From assembly GCA_002238445.1 (NCBI GenBank), contig MPML01000012.1, positions 1 to 64,000 of the forward strand: a DNA stretch of 64,000 bases, in the 5' to 3' direction. The notes beneath the pieces were generated by a model that did not search any database, had not been told where the DNA came from, and worked only from the letters and a program-made list of their open reading frames with translations. Positions 28,077 to 36,634 of the stretch are shown piece after piece (positions within the stretch are counted from its first letter, which is position 1; each line of letters begins with the position of its first letter). A program made the translations under genes and the position numbers. The DNA is from Caldilineaceae bacterium bin5 (GTDB lineage: Bacteria > Chloroflexota > Anaerolineae > Caldilineales > Caldilineaceae).

Positions 28077-28110
28077 ATTGTACATAATATCTGTTAACAG
28101 GATGTTAACA
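28077..28110 (-). promoter_or_regulatory. Activator-type promoter with two TGTTAACA boxes 11 bp apart
   Basis: On the minus strand, TACAAT (28082-28077) serves as a -10 box. Nine bases upstream lie two identical 8-base palindromes TGTTAACA (28092-28099 and 28103-28110), exactly 11 bp apart, where a -35 box would be. No consensus -35 hexamer is present. Tandem TTAACA boxes with a 5-base gap are the pattern bound by PhoB/PhoP-like OmpR-family response regulators. It is about 85 bases upstream of the first gene of the six-gene export operon. The two-component system at 31830-33878 is a candidate controller. Confidence 0.55.
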
Positions 28111-28647
28111 TGATATTGAGATGCCGCAACATAAAAGGTTTTCTCAGGATTTGAGGTTAGTTACTGCGCGAGTCAAGTGGATGCGTCGCCGCAGGCGAAA
28201 CTGTGGCCCGGCCCATTCTGTCGACTGATTTTCTGGGGAACTACCGGGGAAATTATTGACAGGCGGAGAGGTGCAATCAAGGTCGCATGGCGGTACCATT
28301 TGGGGGTCTTTTTGCCAGGGATCCGGGTTCGCGGCATTGCTGATTAAGAGAGCTGGTCAGGCGCGATTGCAGACGAGGTTCGCCGGCTGTTCCCGTATTG
28401 TGGGCCCTTTGATGGGACCGGACATTAAGAGTGGGTAGTTAAACAGGGAAAGAACAGATAGGGGAAAATGGTCTTGAAGCGAGGAGTATTTTAGTTGAAT
28501 TTCTGTATCCGCGGATAGTCCTGCCTAGTTGCGGCAAGGAGGGGAGCAGGTCGATGTCAGGGCCAATCTCGACGATCGATTTGGCCGTGGCGGGAGATTT
28601 TCCGGCTGGATGGTGATCTGAGGAGTGGTGAAACTTCTTTTGTGGGA
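28111..28647. other. Intergenic region upstream of the export operon
   Basis: About 540 bases between the operator and the end of the kinase-like gene at 28648. No open frame with a ribosome site, no repeat of the families seen elsewhere in the window and no strong hairpin was recognised. Confidence 0.5.
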
Positions 28648-29865
28648 TCAGTCCAAGCGCTCGACGACCAGACGCATGGCCTGCGCGGTACGCTCTTTCC
28701 AGTCAGAGGAGAGCCGACGAATTGTGTTGGTGGTCAACCTGAAAAGACATATGGCTTCCCTCAGGTTTAGTTCCTCGGGGTCCCATTGGAAGCGGGCGAG
28801 GGCTGCAGATCGGAGCCTTTGGTGGTAAACAGTACTGGCGTCGGCCTTGCGATTTTGTCGGAAAGTTGATGCCCATCTAAGGTGTGCCAGGAAGTTTCCA
28901 ATGTCCAACATTGGGTCTCCCGGGCCGGCCTCCTCAAAATCGACGATTGCTACTCGTCCATCGGGCAATAAAAGCATCTGATCATCATAGAGGTCATTGT
29001 GCGCGGTGGCCGAGGGCCGCCAGGACTTTGCGAACGGATCCAAAATACGGGTAGCCGCGCCGAAGAACTGCCAGGCTTCGTCGGCTTCGTTCAACGCATG
29101 GTTGAAAGTACGCTTTGCCCGCCGATAGGCACCTTGCAGATCGAAGGCGCGGTCGTCTGGGGGGGATGGGGCAACCCATAGGGGTTCCAGTGCGTTCAGC
29201 ACTGTCTCCGGGTCGGGAGGTTTCCCCCTGCGCATGAGCCGTCGTACGTTCTTGCCTGGAATTTCCGACAGCCAGACTGCGCCGCCTTCTTCCCAGGACC
29301 CGACAACTCTGGGAACCGCGAACCCAGAGTACGCAACCAACTCTGCGGCGGCGAGTAGATTCGGCAGGGCTGACGGGCGCATTACGCGTACGTAGAGGCG
29401 AATCCTGCCCGACCTGTGGCGTAGTACGGCGCGACTTCCCGGTCGGTAGCGAACCATGTCCACGCGCAGTTTACGTCGGGGGAACGCGAACACATAGCGG
29501 TTGAGCAGCCTCAGCGCAGTGTCGGGATGTGCGGCTTCTTCAAGTCCTGGAAGGGCTGGGTCTTGGGGATAGCGAGAGAATGAGATCGGCCTGCCTGAGT
29601 CAAGCCGGAACGTGAAAATCTCTGAAGGGATGTACTCTTCGGGGTCCCACTCCGCGATGTAACTGACAATTGCAGTTCTGCCTGGATTGTGGCTGAAGTG
29701 GCGCACACGTACATGGGCAGGAGCGGTCTCCCAGGCTGGGAGACTGTTGCGGCTAGCCTGCCAGACCCAGTCGCCGTCGAAGAGTTGAGGCAGCCCAGGC
29801 AGTCGCGAGTCTTCGGGAAAGCCGGCCTGGGGATATAGAGGTACGTTTGAGACGGTGGCGTCCAT
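28648..29865 (-). CDS. Aminoglycoside-phosphotransferase-like kinase
   Basis: A 405-residue protein with the APH/choline-kinase-like fold. The catalytic loop appears as ATAHNDLYDDQMLL (H-x-D-x(4)-Q instead of the usual N) and the metal-binding motif as VAIVDFEEAGPGDPMLDIGNFLAHL. The N-terminal lobe is long, with a strand-rich part (FTFRLDSGRPISFSRYPQD, MVRYRPGSRAVLRHR). Proteins of this type phosphorylate small alcohols, sugars or antibiotics; the substrate is not predictable. ATG 29865 lies 7 bases after the stop of the Asp-rich repeat protein gene, so the two are probably co-transcribed. A Gln at the usual Asn position is a small deviation. Confidence 0.8.
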   Translation of the reverse strand: MDATVSNVPLYPQAGFPEDSRLPGLPQLFDGDWVWQASRNSLPAWETAPAHVRVRHFSHNPGRTAIVSYIAEWDPEEYIPSEIFTFRLDSGRPISFSRYPQDPALPGLEEAAHPDTALRLLNRYVFAFPRRKLRVDMVRYRPGSRAVLRHRSGRIRLYVRVMRPSALPNLLAAAELVAYSGFAVPRVVGSWEEGGAVWLSEIPGKNVRRLMRRGKPPDPETVLNALEPLWVAPSPPDDRAFDLQGAYRRAKRTFNHALNEADEAWQFFGAATRILDPFAKSWRPSATAHNDLYDDQMLLLPDGRVAIVDFEEAGPGDPMLDIGNFLAHLRWASTFRQNRKADASTVYHQRLRSAALARFQWDPEELNLREAICLFRLTTNTIRRLSSDWKERTAQAMRLVVERLD

Positions 29866-29872
29866 ATCGTAG

Positions 29873-31573
29873 TTAGCTACTGACGCTGCTGACGCTACTG
29901 ACGCTGCTGACATCGCTCACAGTCGGGGTCGGCGTGGGCGTGTCGATGCCGTCACTGTCGGTGCCGGCATTGTCGGTCGGCGTGGGCGTGTCGATGCCGT
30001 CGCTGTCGGTGCCGTCATTGTCGGTCGGCGTGGGCGTGTCAATGCCGTCGCTGTCGGTGCCGTCGTTGTCGGTTGGCGTGGGGGTGTCGATACCGTCGCT
30101 GTCGGTGCCGTCGTTGTCGGTCGGCGTGGGCGTGTCGATGCCGTCGCTGTCGGTGCCGTCATTGTCGGTCGGCGTGGGCGTGTCGATGCCGTCGCTGTCG
30201 GTGCCGTCATTGTCGGTCGGCGTGGGCGTGTCAATGCCGTCGCTGTCGGTGCCGTCGTTGTCGGTCGCGACAATGTTTCTCAGTACCGGCGTGTTGATGC
30301 CGTCGCTGTCGGTGCCGTCGTTGTCGGTCGGCGTGGGTGTGTCGATGCCGTCGCTGTCGGTGCCGTCGTTGTCGGTCGGCGTGGGCGTGTCGATGCCGTC
30401 GCTGTCGGTGCCGTCGTTGTCGGTCGGCGTGGGCGTGTCGATGCCGTCGCTGTCGGTGCCGTCGTTGTCGGTCGGCGTGGGCGTGTCGATGCCGTCGCTG
30501 TCAGTGCCGTCGTAGTCTGTGTACGGCGTATGTATGCCATCGTTGTCTGTAGAAAGAGGGGTGTCGACTCCGTCGTTATCGGTCGCAGGTGTATCGACGC
30601 CATCATAGTCCGTTGCCGGGGTGTCGTATCCGTCGTTGTCGGTGGATGGCGTGACATCATCGATGTTTTGGGCCGCCCGAACTGAGAATTCAGATGTGGT
30701 TGCCTTAACATACTCCGCCCATGGCCCGGCGTCGCCCGAACTATTCACCGGACGGACTGTGAAAGAATAGGTATTCCCGGCTGTTGCGCCTTGGTAGGTG
30801 TAGCTTGTATCGGTCAGGCTATTTCCGCCGAGCTGCTGCCATCCGGTCTCCTTTTCCCACCAGACCCAAAGCTCATAACGCACTGCTTCGGCTATGGTAT
30901 TCCAGCGTAATTCCACTGAGCTCACAGCCGAGGTTGCCGACAAAACAGGAGCTCCTTCCGAAGGTTGCCATTCGGCCACAGCCGCACGCGCACGGGCCGA
31001 CCAAGCGCTGGCCTCGTTCTCTGAATTCACTGCTCGAATCGAGTAGTAGTAGATCATGCCTGTCTCAACACTTGAATGTGTATATGTCGTGCTGGTCAGG
31101 CTGTCTCCGCCGATTTGCCTCCAGTCGTCGACGCTGTCCCACACCCAGAGCTCATATCGATGCGCATGGGCCACCGGATCCCAGCTTAAGTCGACTTGAC
31201 TTGTCTTCGCTACTGCTCTCAATGTAGGAATCCCCGGCGTGTCGTCGCCATCGTAGTCGGTATAGGGCGTATTTACGCCATCGTCATCGGTGGAAAGAGG
31301 CGTGTCGACGCCGTCGTTGTCGGTCGCCGGCGTGTCGATTCCATCATAATCGGTCGCAGGCGTATCGTAGCCGTCATTGTCGGTTGGCGTAGGCGTGTCG
31401 GCATCGTCGTCGTCGTCGCTGTCGTCCTCTTCGACGTCCAGAGCCGTGCGGGAACTCATCACGATTGGTTCGGTGCTGCCGCGGCTGCCAGAAGCGAAGG
31501 CGGTGCTAATTCCGCGAGAGGCCAGCACCATTGCCAGCACCAATGTGCCAGCATACCGAAGGATTTTGAACAT
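29873..31573 (-). CDS. Secreted Asp-rich tandem-repeat protein with two FN3-like domains
   Basis: A 566-residue exported protein; ATG 31573 follows AGGAGG. It has a signal peptide (MFKILRYAGTLVLAMVLASR), an acidic run EEDDSDDDDD, then nine-to-ten-residue units of the form TDNDGxDTP. Two fibronectin-III-like domains follow (roughly residues 115-210 and 210-300, each with a W/Y-rich strand such as RYELWVW). Next come more TDxDGxDTP units and finally twelve 16-residue units TDSDGIDTPTPTDNDG, ending in SDVSSVSSVSSVSS. The D-x-D-G-x-D spacing resembles calcium-binding thrombospondin-3/EF-loop repeats. It is probably a cell-surface, calcium-stiffened stalk or matrix protein. No sortase motif is visible. 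The APH-like gene follows. Confidence 0.8.
   Translation of the reverse strand: MFKILRYAGTLVLAMVLASRGISTAFASGSRGSTEPIVMSSRTALDVEEDDSDDDDDADTPTPTDNDGYDTPATDYDGIDTPATDNDGVDTPLSTDDDGVNTPYTDYDGDDTPGIPTLRAVAKTSQVDLSWDPVAHAHRYELWVWDSVDDWRQIGGDSLTSTTYTHSSVETGMIYYYSIRAVNSENEASAWSARARAAVAEWQPSEGAPVLSATSAVSSVELRWNTIAEAVRYELWVWWEKETGWQQLGGNSLTDTSYTYQGATAGNTYSFTVRPVNSSGDAGPWAEYVKATTSEFSVRAAQNIDDVTPSTDNDGYDTPATDYDGVDTPATDNDGVDTPLSTDNDGIHTPYTDYDGTDSDGIDTPTPTDNDGTDSDGIDTPTPTDNDGTDSDGIDTPTPTDNDGTDSDGIDTPTPTDNDGTDSDGINTPVLRNIVATDNDGTDSDGIDTPTPTDNDGTDSDGIDTPTPTDNDGTDSDGIDTPTPTDNDGTDSDGIDTPTPTDNDGTDSDGIDTPTPTDNDGTDSDGIDTPTPTDNAGTDSDGIDTPTPTPTVSDVSSVSSVSSVSS
29929..30507. repeat. Twelve 48-bp tandem repeats inside the Asp-rich protein gene
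   Basis: Each 48-base unit encodes TDSDGIDTPTPTDNDG. Eleven are nearly identical at DNA level. One unit (about 30271-30285) is interrupted by VLRNIVA, 15 bases longer in frame, and the last unit is truncated. High DNA identity between neighbours suggests recent expansion and likely length variation between strains. Confidence 0.9.
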
Positions 31574-31829
31574 CGCTGTCCTCCTAGGCCAGACTGGGCA
31601 AGGGATCGCCTGGTCTGCATTGGAGCTGCTCGGACAGTTCTTCGCCTTAAGGGCGCACATCCGGCAGCATGTGAAACACAGCGTGAAGAACTCTCGTTAT
31701 CACTAAGTTCGACCAGCGGCATTCTTCCGCATGGTGCCAGTCAACTAGCTCTGGCAGGTCGGTGGAACTCTTAGACTTATTTTAGCAACGGTTCATTCAG
31801 GAAATGTGAAGGAGGTGTTTCGATGTTGT

Positions 31830-33188
31830 TCAAATCGTGGATTTTGGAAGCAGAATGGTAAATCGTGTGCCCTTCCCAGGGGTAGATTCGGCCCGAATCT
31901 CGCCGTCATGCGCTACGACAATCGCCCTCGCGATGGCCAGACCGAGGCCGGACTGAGCCTGCCCGTTGCGATGACGGGACCCGTCGACTTTGTAGAAACG
32001 GTCAAAGATGTTGTCCATCTCCTCGGGAGCAATGCCTGTCCCGGAATCTGTCACGTGGAGGGAAACCGTGCTGTCACGGCACTCTCCACTAAGAATTATT
32101 TCACCCTGCGACGTGAACTGCAATGCATTGGCTACCAGATTGTCGAGGACCTGCGTCATTCGTTCAACATCAACTGCTACGGAGGGCAGCGTGTCAGGGG
32201 CATCTACGCGTAGCTTGATTCCTTTCTGGCGTGCCGAAACCACATGAGCCAATCCGGTCCGTTCGAGAAGGGCCTTGGGATCTATGATGCGGCGGTCGAG
32301 GGTCAACTCGCCCGCATCCGCCAAAGAAAGGGTACGCAGATCTTCCACGAGATGTTGCAAATGGACCACTTCCATGTGGAGTAGGTCGTACAGCTCCTGC
32401 CCGCCTTGGATGGAGCCGTCGCAGAGGCCTTCGGTATAGCCTCGCAGAATGGTTAGCGGGGTACGCAAGTCGTGAGCTATGTCTGCAGTCATTTGGCGTC
32501 GCAGACGACTAGCCTCGGCCAGGTCATTACTCATTTTGTTGAAGGAGGTCGCCAGTTTTCCGATTTCATCCTGCACGTGCGTTTTGACCTGCATGCCAAG
32601 TTGGCCGGCGGCCATTTCATCGGTGGCAGTTGTAAGATCGCGTAAGGGGCGAGTCAGCGCACGGGAAAGCATGACGCCCAACGCCAGGGCCAACAGGGCT
32701 GCTATCACTGCGGCCAGGACCGTTGCCTGACTTACACTGTAGAGGAAAAAGCTTTCGGGAGAGAAGCCTGGAAGTCCCTCGTCGGGGAAGATGCGATTCA
32801 TGAAATACGCGGTTCCGACAAGCTCGTTGTCATGAATGACGCCAATTCCTTCACCTAACTCGAGTGAAACCGTGTCACGGCCGACTTGATCTGAGATAGG
32901 TGAATAGATGATTACCTGGTTGCTGTCGGCGAGTACGACAAGCTGACTCAAAAAGCTCAGAGAAGGCTCATTTTTCAGCCACTGCTCAATCCCTTCCCAG
33001 CTGTAATTGTGTTCCTCGTAGAATCCAAGCAGCAGCACTGCAACGACCGAATCGCCGCTCTGCTGGGAGACAAAGCGATTGAATTCCAGGCGGGTACGTT
33101 GCCCGCTGATTACGGCGACAAGCAGCGCGCCTGTGACGCCTACAGCCAGGAACGCCAGAGTCAACTTTACCGCCAGAGAGCGGATCAT
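31830..33188 (-). CDS. Sensor histidine kinase
   Basis: A 452-residue membrane kinase. It has an N-terminal helix (10-28), an extracytoplasmic sensor domain of about 120 residues, a second helix (about 153-175), HAMP (RALTRPLRDLTTATDEMAAGQL), the HisKA phospho-acceptor His239 in DIAHDLRTPLTILRG, and HATPase boxes N (LDNLVANALQFT), G1 (DSGTGIA), F (FDRFYKVD) and G2 (SGLGLAIARAIV). It resembles BaeS/PhoR-type kinases. Its start codon directly abuts the stop of the response regulator, so the pair is one operon. The sensor shows a PAS/Cache-like flavour (VVLADSNQVIIYSP), but the ligand is unknown. Confidence 0.93.
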   Translation of the reverse strand: MIRSLAVKLTLAFLAVGVTGALLVAVISGQRTRLEFNRFVSQQSGDSVVAVLLLGFYEEHNYSWEGIEQWLKNEPSLSFLSQLVVLADSNQVIIYSPISDQVGRDTVSLELGEGIGVIHDNELVGTAYFMNRIFPDEGLPGFSPESFFLYSVSQATVLAAVIAALLALALGVMLSRALTRPLRDLTTATDEMAAGQLGMQVKTHVQDEIGKLATSFNKMSNDLAEASRLRRQMTADIAHDLRTPLTILRGYTEGLCDGSIQGGQELYDLLHMEVVHLQHLVEDLRTLSLADAGELTLDRRIIDPKALLERTGLAHVVSARQKGIKLRVDAPDTLPSVAVDVERMTQVLDNLVANALQFTSQGEIILSGECRDSTVSLHVTDSGTGIAPEEMDNIFDRFYKVDGSRHRNGQAQSGLGLAIARAIVVAHDGEIRAESTPGKGTRFTILLPKSTI

Positions 33189-33878
33189 TCAGTTCGCCTC
33201 CGCTGCAAAGCGGTAGCCCATGCCATAGACGGTCTGAATATAGCGCGGCTTGCTTGGAACTGGTTCGATCTTTGTGCGCAGGTTGCGAATGTGCACGTCG
33301 ATGGTTCTCTCGTAGCCTTCGTAGGCATCACCGCTGACCGATTCCAACAGATCCAGGCGGGAGAACGCACGTCCTGGGGAAAGCATAAATGTCTCCAGCA
33401 GATCGAATTCAGAAGGCGTGAGTGCGACTGGATTGCCATCGACGTTTACGGTACGCCCGGCACGGTCAAGGGTGATTTCTCCTACACGGAGCAGTTCAGG
33501 TAAGTGGGACGGTTGCCCGGCTCGCCTAAGCACGGCGCGCACGCGTGCGATCAGCTCCTGTATGCCGAATGGTTTGGTGACATAGTCGTCGGCGCCAAGC
33601 TCCAGGCCGGCGACCTTATCGCTTTCTTCCATTTTGGCGGTAAGAATAATGATAGGAGAATCTGACTCCTGCTTAAAGAGCCGAAGGAAGTCATAGCCTC
33701 CCATCTGAGGCATCATCAGGTCGAGGAGAACCAGGTCCGGTTTTTCGTAGCGCGCGACGAATAGTGCTTCGCTGCCGTTGGCGGCTTCAACGACGCGGTA
33801 GCCCTCTCGCTCCAGATAAAGGCGGACCATTTCCCGCAGTTTGACTTCATCGTCAATTACAAGGATTGTTTGGGGCAA
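33189..33878 (-). CDS. OmpR/PhoB-family response regulator
   Basis: A 229-residue DNA-binding regulator with receiver domain (acidic pair DD at 9-10, phospho-acceptor Asp53 in LVLLDLMMP, conserved Lys in DDYVTKPFG) and an OmpR-type winged helix (LTPSEFDLLETFMLSPGRAFSRLDLL ... RTIDVHIRNLRTKIEP ... VYGMGYRF). The start is taken as TTG 33878 because AGAGGAA lies just upstream and the receiver begins directly after; longer in-frame starts exist upstream. It pairs with the kinase at 31830. Tandem TTAACA boxes of the kind such regulators bind stand before the export operon at 28092-28110. Confidence 0.9.
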   Translation of the reverse strand: MPQTILVIDDEVKLREMVRLYLEREGYRVVEAANGSEALFVARYEKPDLVLLDLMMPQMGGYDFLRLFKQESDSPIIILTAKMEESDKVAGLELGADDYVTKPFGIQELIARVRAVLRRAGQPSHLPELLRVGEITLDRAGRTVNVDGNPVALTPSEFDLLETFMLSPGRAFSRLDLLESVSGDAYEGYERTIDVHIRNLRTKIEPVPSKPRYIQTVYGMGYRFAAEAN

Positions 33879-34075
33879 GAGATTTCCTCTCACTTCTGTT
33901 GAGGAGTCACTTTTTTTTGGCGCCAAGTGCGTAGGCCGCCAGTCTGCTAGCAACCTTGTAAAGGCAGCGTACGGTCTACAGCCCTATTTTCGCACAGAGT
34001 TGTTCAGAAAGTATGAAGGAAAACTGAAGATCTGGCTAAAGGTTTCGAAACCACTCTGCAATTCTAAATTTATTT

Positions 34076-34424
34076 GAAACTACTAAGCCATATACAGTGT
34101 CTGTCTTGACCAGCCCTTTATCCCGGCCGCCATTCAGGCTATCTGATTGCGTATTCGGTTGGCGGCAGCCAGGTTGCTGGAGCCGCACGGCTGGAATGAG
34201 CACACAAGGTCGGTGAGCGATGGTTTTGTAGGGGGCGTTGCGGGGGCGCAGCCCCTGCACAAGGGAGGGCCGAAGGCCCGACCGCCCGGAACTGCAGTGG
34301 TCAGTGGTCAGTGATCTGAGACTGCGGCGATTGATTGAGGATATGAGTGAGAAGAAAAGTGAGGAGAGAGTCGTCTTTGCTCGCCTCGCTCGCGATCGCA
34401 GATTAATTGTGCCAGTGTAATTTC
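34076..34424. mobile_element. MITE-like element, 349-bp copy with exact target duplication
   Basis: The left end is GAAACTACTAAGCC and the right end is GTGTAATTTC. ATTTATTT flanks both sides exactly (34068-34075 and 34425-34432). The centre carries the two family hairpins, GGGGC-gca-GCCCC and GGGCC-gaa-GGCCC. After them comes a slot with CAGTGGT-type direct repeats (34295-34312) and about 60 extra bases compared with other copies. The last 50 bases (TTTGCTCGCCTCGCTCGCGATCG) align with the right ends of the copies at 50143 and 60480. No gene inside. Confidence 0.85.
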
Positions 34425-34432
34425 ATTTATTT

Positions 34433-34886
34433 TCTCTGGGAGAGGCGAGACAGATGGCAGCGACGAGCAGCGGCGAGGGGCATGAGAGAGACCTGTCTAC
34501 GGCCTCGGCAACGTCAGGCGCGTATTTCTCACTCCTGTCTTCTCCGCGCGCGCTGCTGATGTTGGAAGGCTCGTCGGGGCAAGCGCGATCCGGCGGCTCA
34601 GGGCTGGCGGTCGCCGCTTTGCGTGTGAAAGTCGGTAGGCGCCCCCAGGGCGAATGTCCTTCCAGACAAGCGGCCCTGCGGCGGATTTTTTTGTGCGCAG
34701 GACTGGACGCGTAACGCCCACGTGGAGACGCGAGTCTTTGCTCGTCCCCGGCGCGTATGTTGGCGAAATTCGGCTGTGGTACAATGCTGGCTGGGTAAGG
34801 AAAAGGCACTCGTTCCGGAAGACAATAGAGTGTCGGCCCATCTAAAACCATAGCTAGCATCGCGACCATGGAAAGGGAGTGAAGAC
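34433..34886. other. Intergenic region before the DinB-like gene
   Basis: About 450 bases without a supported gene. Open frames here lack ribosome sites and protein-like composition. A possible -10 box TACAAT occurs at 34780-34785, but TTGGCG at 34760 is only 14 bases away, so the promoter is uncertain. Confidence 0.4.
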
Positions 34887-35354
34887 ATGTCACAAGTGGC
34901 GATCGGTATGCACCGACACATCCGCTCTTCGATACATTCGGCGGTTGAAGGCCTTTCGGCCAAGCAACTGCTGTCAATGCCGCCGGGATTCGACAACAAT
35001 ATTGCCTGGAATCTGGGGCACCTTGTGGTCGTGTTGCCGCGACTGGTGTACCGCCCCAGCGGGCTTCCTCTGCCTGTCGACGAGGCGATGGTGCCGCTTT
35101 ACCTGCCAAACACATCGCCGGCGGACTGGGAAACCGAGCCGGATGCCGAGGCGTTACCGGCGATGCTGATGGCCCAATTGGAGCAACTGGAGGCCGACTA
35201 CGCGGACGGCCGATTTGGCGAAAACGAGTTTAGCCAGCTCACGACCGGTTCAGGCATAAGTATTTCCGACGTTGACGGCGCGCTTGTCTTTAACACGTAC
35301 CATGAGGCGCAACACTTCGGCTTCATTCAGGCACTGGTCAACGTTGTAGGGTAA
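34887..35354 (+). CDS. DinB/YfiT-like putative metal-dependent protein
   Basis: A 155-residue four-helix protein of the DinB superfamily. The three metal-binding histidines are expected in [10 protein letters not shown] and in [13 protein letters not shown], which is the standard DinB_2 pattern. Members of this fold act as thiol (bacillithiol/mycothiol) transferases or remain uncharacterised. It ends 5 bases before the thiolase gene and may be co-transcribed with the catabolic cluster, though no functional link is known. Confidence 0.82.
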   Translation: MSQVAIGMHRHIRSSIHSAVEGLSAKQLLSMPPGFDNNIAWNLGHLVVVLPRLVYRPSGLPLPVDEAMVPLYLPNTSPADWETEPDAEALPAMLMAQLEQLEADYADGRFGENEFSQLTTGSGISISDVDGALVFNTYHEAQHFGFIQALVNVVG

Positions 35355-35359
35355 TTCGA

Positions 35360-36634
35360 ATGGGTGAAGTCGTGATCGTCAGCGCAGTGCGCACGCCGAT
35401 AGGCAGGATTCGCGGCGCGCTGGCTTCTGTGCGGCCGGATGATCTGGCAGGGCTGGTCGTCCGCGAAGCTGTATTGCGGGCGGAGGTGGAGCCGGCAGAG
35501 ATCGAGGAGGTGTACCTTGGCTGCGCCAATCAGGCGGGCGAGGATAACCGTAATGTGGCACGCATGGCCGCGTTGCTGGCGGGGCTGCCGCAGGAGGTGG
35601 CGGGCGTAACGGTGAACCGCCTTTGCGCCAGCGGTCTCACTGCCGTGAATCAGGCGGCGCGGGCGATTCTGTGCGGTGAGGGCGAAGTCTTTGTCGCCGG
35701 CGGGGTGGAGAGCATGACGCGTGCGCCCTATTCGATACCCAAGAACCCCACCGGTTTTGGACCGTCAGGCAACATTACGGGCTATGATACGACCCTTGGC
35801 TGGCGCTATCCCAATCCGGCGATGGAGGCACTCTTCCCGCTGGAAGCGATGGGAGAGACTGCTGAGAATATCCATGACATGAGTTGTGCGGCCAACATTG
35901 CAGGCGGCGAAATCAGCCGCGCGGAGCAGGACCGCTTCGCGTTGCAGAGCCAAGAACGTGCTGTCCGCGCAATCAGTGAGGACCGTTTTCACAGGGAAAT
36001 TGTGCCCGTAGAAGTCCCCCAGAGAAGGGGTGAATCGGTTGTGTTCGGGACTGACGAGCACCCGCGCTACACGAAGACGGATGACGGCTACGAGCTTGCA
36101 ACCAGCATGGAAGCACTGGGAAAGTTGAGACCGGCTTTTCGCGAGGGAGGTACGGTGACAGCCGGCAATTCCAGCGGGCTGAATGACGGCGCGTGCGCGT
36201 TGGTTTTGATGTCGAGGAGCAGGGCAGATGCACTGGGAATCCAACCGTTGGCGCGTTGGGTTGCCTCGGCCGCGGCCGGCGTCGATCCCCGCGTAATGGG
36301 TTTGGGACCGGTTTCTGCTGCGCGCAAGGCAATGGCGCGGTCGGCGCTATCGATCAACGAGATCGATCTTGTCGAAATCAATGAGGCCTTCGCTGTGCAG
36401 ACGTTGGCGGTATTGCGGGAGCTGACGTTGAGTGAAGCTGTCACGAATGTTAACGGCGGTGCGATTGCGCTGGGGCATCCATTGGGTTGTTCCGGCGCCC
36501 GCATACTGACGACGCTTATACATGAGATGCGGAGACGTGCCGAGGCAGGGGAGACCTGCCGGTTCGGCTTAGCGACTTTATGCGTGGGCGTGGGTCAGGG
36601 TGAGGCGACTGTGGTGGAGAGGGTTGAACAGTGA
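35360..36634 (+). CDS. Acetyl-CoA acyltransferase (thiolase), beta-ketoadipyl-CoA thiolase-like
   Basis: A 424-residue degradative thiolase that cleaves a 3-oxoacyl-CoA with CoA. The nucleophile Cys89 lies in [16 protein letters not shown]. The other signatures are [35 protein letters not shown] and a C-terminal Cys in [11 protein letters not shown]. Its stop overlaps the GTG start of a fused CoA-transferase (GTGA), and an intradiol dioxygenase follows, which together suggest 3-oxoadipyl-CoA as substrate (PcaF-like). A general acetoacetyl-CoA thiolase remains possible. Confidence 0.93.
   Translation: MGEVVIVSAVRTPIGRIRGALASVRPDDLAGLVVREAVLRAEVEPAEIEEVYLGCANQAGEDNRNVARMAALLAGLPQEVAGVTVNRLCASGLTAVNQAARAILCGEGEVFVAGGVESMTRAPYSIPKNPTGFGPSGNITGYDTTLGWRYPNPAMEALFPLEAMGETAENIHDMSCAANIAGGEISRAEQDRFALQSQERAVRAISEDRFHREIVPVEVPQRRGESVVFGTDEHPRYTKTDDGYELATSMEALGKLRPAFREGGTVTAGNSSGLNDGACALVLMSRSRADALGIQPLARWVASAAAGVDPRVMGLGPVSAARKAMARSALSINEIDLVEINEAFAVQTLAVLRELTLSEAVTNVNGGAIALGHPLGCSGARILTTLIHEMRRRAEAGETCRFGLATLCVGVGQGEATVVERVEQ

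Noticed and set aside
29934..30515. Plus-strand open frame of Ser/Val/Gly repeats
   Set aside because: Mirror of the tandem repeats in the minus-strand Asp-rich protein gene, which has a signal peptide, FN3-like domains and a good ribosome site.
34454..34714. Plus-strand frame of 86 codons before the DinB-like gene
   Set aside because: No ribosome site, composition not protein-like, no recognisable motif.
34423..35115. Minus-strand frame of about 230 codons over the DinB-like gene
   Set aside because: Overlaps a recognisable protein on the other strand and has no family features.
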